A stretch of 33,843 bases of DNA from Dyella japonica DSM 16301. Lineage in GTDB: Bacteria; Pseudomonadota; Gammaproteobacteria; Xanthomonadales; Rhodanobacteraceae. The position numbers and the translations under genes were made by a program. The stretch's first letter is position 1; each line of letters begins with the position of its first letter. The stretch is from contig NZ_JPLA01000016.1 in the NCBI RefSeq assembly GCF_001010355.1, positions 1 to 33,843 of the forward strand. The letters run 5' to 3'. The notes below the pieces were generated by a model. That model was not told the origin of the DNA. It ran no database searches and saw only the letters and a program-made list of their open reading frames with translations. Of this stretch, positions 31,734-33,843 are shown in pieces.

Positions 31734-32057
31734 TTACTTGGCGAGGCTGGACAGGTAGGCGGCAATGTCCTGGATGTCCTGGTCGGACAGACTCTGCGCC
31801 TGGGCCATCATGGTCGGATGCTTGCGCTCGCCGGCCTTGTATTCGTGCAGTGCACTGATGATGTATTGCTGGTTCTGGCCGGCGATGCGCGGCACCGGAT
31901 AGTTCGGGTACGCGTTGGCGTAACCGGGCACACCATGGCAACCATTGCACGTATAGATCAACTTGCGTCCGGCAGCTTTATCACCCTCGGCATGCACGCT
32001 GGCAGTGGCGAAAAGAGCTGCGGCCACGGTCAGGCCAAGCAGTTGCAGTCGAGTCAT
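31734..32057 (-). CDS. Periplasmic monoheme cytochrome c, 107 aa
   Basis: Starts at 32057, 32063 and 32072 are possible. I chose ATG 32057 because GGGGA is 8 bases upstream and the signal peptide is then normal (~1-23, cleavage after VHA). The heme motif CNGCH is at 37-41 and M83 or M84 is a likely axial ligand. The end LSDQDIQDIAAYLSSLAK is nearly the same as in the downstream cytochrome. The two look like an ancient duplication, or like the two halves of a diheme c4 kept as separate genes. It is divergent from the chitinase gene. Confidence 0.88.
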   Translation of the reverse strand: MTRLQLLGLTVAAALFATASVHAEGDKAAGRKLIYTCNGCHGVPGYANAYPNYPVPRIAGQNQQYIISALHEYKAGERKHPTMMAQAQSLSDQDIQDIAAYLSSLAK

Positions 32058-32236
32058 CAGCATCGTCCCCACGATTCCGGCTGGTACATGGTGAAAGTCT
32101 CGGAAGTATAGTCGTAGCGTTCACGAACGGACAACATGTCGCAAGCCACTGATTCCAATCAGTGCAAGGCTGCACAGTAGGGGGAGGGTGCAGGCGCGCC
32201 CCTGCGCTGCGCAACGTCACACGCAAAGGACCGAGC

Positions 32237-33397
32237 ATGAAAGAAAGGCTGGAAAATGCGGGAAATTGCCGCGGCCTGAAGGCAGCGCTGACGATGGCGA
32301 TGGCCTTGGGCGCTGCATGGAGCGGGGCCCAGGCCCAGGCCGCACCCCCTGCGGCAGATTACCGCATCGTCGGCTATGTCTCCGATGCCCAGCCGCTGCC
32401 GCCGGTGAGCGCACGGAAGCTCGACGTCATCAACTATGCGTTTGCGAAGGTGGACGCCAAAGGGGATGTGCAATTCCCCAGCCCCGTCGCAAGCCAGACG
32501 CTGGCGACCTTCACCGGTCTGCGCAAGATCAATCCCAACCTCAAGATCATTGTCTCCATCGGCGGCTGGGGCGCGGACTATTTCTCCGATGTGGCCCTGA
32601 CCGCCGACACGCGCCAGCGCATGGCTGACAGCGTGGCCGCCTTCATCGAGAAATACGATGTGGATGGGGTGGATCTGGACTGGGAATATCCGACACTGGC
32701 GGGCCCGGGGATCAGCCATCGCCCTGAGGACAAGCGCAATTTCAGCCTCTTGCTGGAAACGCTGCGCGCTCGCCTGGACAAGCTGGGCGCTGCATATCAG
32801 GGTCGCCATTATTTGCTGACCATTGCTGCCGCCGACGGAGAGTTCGTGGCGGGCATCGAGCTGGAGCGCGTGTCGCGCTCGCTCGACTGGATCAACCTGA
32901 TGACCTACGACTTCCACAACAGCTTGACACCGACCACCGGGCATCACGCCGGCCTGCATCTGGCCGATGTTGCTCCGGCAGACGATCGCGCCGGCGACAA
33001 GGCGGTGGCGCAGTTCCTTGCGGCGGGCGTGCCGGCGAAGAAGCTCAATCTTGGGGCGGCGTTCTACGGGCGTGAGTTCGCCGGTGTCGATCCGGCGCAC
33101 GATGGCCTGCAGCAGAAGTACACCAAGTACGCGGGCAGTCCTTCATGGCAGGAGTTGGTGACCAGCTATATCGACAAGAACGGTTATGTGCGGCACTGGG
33201 ATGCGAAGGCGCAGGCGCCTTACTTGTGGAATGCCAAGACGCGGACGTTCGTTACCTATGAGGATCCGCAGTCGTTGCGTGCGAAGGCGGGTTTCGTCAA
33301 GGCCAAGGGGTTGGGAGGGGTGATGTATTGGGAGCAGAGTTTGGATCGCAATGAGGAGTTGCTGGGTGTGTTGGATGAGGCGTTGGATCATCGCTGA
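32237..33397 (+). CDS. Secreted glycoside hydrolase family 18 chitinase-like enzyme, 386 aa
   Basis: ATG 32237 with AAAGGA 6 bases upstream; upstream frame to 32162 adds non-signal sequence. A signal peptide covers ~1-35 (cleavage near AQA). The GH18 barrel has SIGGW (107-111), the catalytic D143-G-V-D146-L-D148-W-E150 (DxxDxDxE) with E150 the acid, MTYDFH, and a terminal GGVMYWEQS strand. No chitin-binding domain is visible. Known role: hydrolysis of beta-1,4-linked N-acetylglucosamine chains. The catalytic residues are intact; the exact substrate (chitin or peptidoglycan-like) cannot be told. Confidence 0.93.
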   Translation: MKERLENAGNCRGLKAALTMAMALGAAWSGAQAQAAPPAADYRIVGYVSDAQPLPPVSARKLDVINYAFAKVDAKGDVQFPSPVASQTLATFTGLRKINPNLKIIVSIGGWGADYFSDVALTADTRQRMADSVAAFIEKYDVDGVDLDWEYPTLAGPGISHRPEDKRNFSLLLETLRARLDKLGAAYQGRHYLLTIAAADGEFVAGIELERVSRSLDWINLMTYDFHNSLTPTTGHHAGLHLADVAPADDRAGDKAVAQFLAAGVPAKKLNLGAAFYGREFAGVDPAHDGLQQKYTKYAGSPSWQELVTSYIDKNGYVRHWDAKAQAPYLWNAKTRTFVTYEDPQSLRAKAGFVKAKGLGGVMYWEQSLDRNEELLGVLDEALDHR

Positions 33398-33436
33398 CTT
33401 CGCTCTTCATCCTGGCGCAGAACTCACTTGCTCGTC

Positions 33437-33456
33437 ATCCCTGCGAAAGCAGGGAT
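33437..33456. repeat. Short dispersed palindrome
   Basis: ATCCCTGC-GAAA-GCAGGGAT is a perfect 8-bp stem with a GAAA loop. It is the common intergenic type with TCGTCAT and CCAGCGACTTT flanks. No T-run follows, so it is not a typical terminator. Confidence 0.8.
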
Positions 33457-33543
33457 CCAGCGACTTTGCGCTTCGATCGTCGCGATACCACGATCTGGCC
33501 GCCTACGCGGCGGGCGTTTCGAACGGCTGCCGCCGCTCGAGTC

Positions 33544-33573
33544 ACTTTTCTCTTGCTGGCCCAAGAGAAAAGT
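33544..33573. repeat. Long palindrome (MITE-like repeat)
   Basis: ACTTTTCTCTTG (33544-33555) and CAAGAGAAAAGT (33562-33573) form a perfect 12-bp stem around a 6-base loop. From memory of Xanthomonadales genomes this is a widely dispersed element; not checked here. Confidence 0.8.
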
Positions 33574-33718
33574 AACCCAAAGAGAATGGCCTAAAACGCC
33601 CGCAGCATTGTGTTGGGATAAGCCCGAACGCTTGAGGCAGGCCGTCAGGGGGCAACCTCCGAGGGCACACAGGAGGTACTTCAAAGCGCTGCGCAACGCG
33701 CCCGAATCGCTGAGGATT

Positions 33719-33749
33719 TAAAGCGATGCCTCGCTTCGCATCGGCTTTA
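33719..33749. repeat. Imperfect palindrome
   Basis: TAAAGCGATGC (33719-33729) pairs with GCATCGGCTTTA (33738-33749) with one bulged base. Confidence 0.7.
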
Positions 33750-33784
33750 GGTGTCCCTTCCGACATTTGCCGAGCCTGCTTGTC

Positions 33785-33813
33785 TGTGGGAGCGCACCCT
33801 GTGCGCGACAGCC
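33785..33813. repeat. REP-like element
   Basis: TGTGGGA followed by the stem GCGCAC-CCT-GTGCGC resembles the bacterial REP type with a conserved head and GC-rich stem-loop. Confidence 0.75.
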
Positions 33814-33843
33814 ACGCTGCGGCGTACCGCTCCGTAGGCTTGT

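Larger units (their letters stand above)
33398..33843. other. Gene-free, repeat-rich intergenic region (446 bases to window end)
   Basis: I see no credible gene: short open frames here have no ribosome binding site and read through palindromes. The stretch holds four distinct palindromic elements, listed separately, and Xanthomonadales-type dispersed sequence around 33600-33720. Confidence 0.7.

Noticed and set aside
1..33843. CRISPR array, rRNA genes, insertion sequence with transposase
   Set aside because: No regularly spaced direct repeats, no rRNA-like sequence and no transposase motifs were seen on either strand.

Overview
The window looks like a chromosome segment of a GC-rich gammaproteobacterium of the Xanthomonadales/Lysobacterales, most likely Rhodanobacteraceae (Dyella, Rhodanobacter or Luteibacter type). 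This taxonomic call is inference. It rests on high GC, host proteins that line up with E. coli RNase E, RluC, NfuA and UvrY/GacA, a chitinase, monoheme cytochromes, and short dispersed palindromes of the kind scattered through Xanthomonadales genomes.

Bases 1 to about 22783 are the right part of a prophage; its left end lies outside the window. Bases 1-19921 are one tightly packed plus-strand virion operon with overlapping stop/start codons: six structural or ejection-type proteins, then a giant 3768-residue polyvalent protein. That protein carries, in order, a duplicated N-terminal motif, an inorganic-pyrophosphatase-like domain, several polyvalent-associated segments, an N6-adenine-type DNA methyltransferase, an HExxH zincin metallopeptidase, an LPD3-like domain, an ADP-ribosyltransferase-like domain and a long PLxRFG/LPD38-type C-terminal half. 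The arrangement suggests a protein packaged in the virion and ejected into the host to counter its defences. Behind it is an accessory (moron) segment: a convergent RelA/SpoT-type alarmone synthetase, then two small unknown genes, a SRAP (YedK/HMCES) abasic-site protein and a cysteine-rich small protein. No integrase, capsid, terminase or recognisable lysis gene lies in the window.

The prophage ends at a 3' fragment of tRNA-Cys (22733-22783), followed by a terminator and an intact tRNA-Leu(UAA). E. coli has the order uvrY-uvrC-pgsA-glyW-cysT-leuZ. Here leuZ and a gacA/uvrY homologue sit just to the right, so the element appears to have integrated into tRNA-Cys of that conserved cluster.

Bases 22885-33397 are host backbone: tRNA-Leu, a small unknown gene, gacA, rne (minus) divergent from rluC (plus), a CPBP-like membrane protein whose end overlaps rluC, phhB, nfuA, two tandem monoheme cytochromes c, and a secreted GH18 chitinase-like enzyme. 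Bidirectional terminators separate gacA from rne and nfuA from the cytochromes. The last ~450 bases hold no gene but contain four different palindromic repeat elements.
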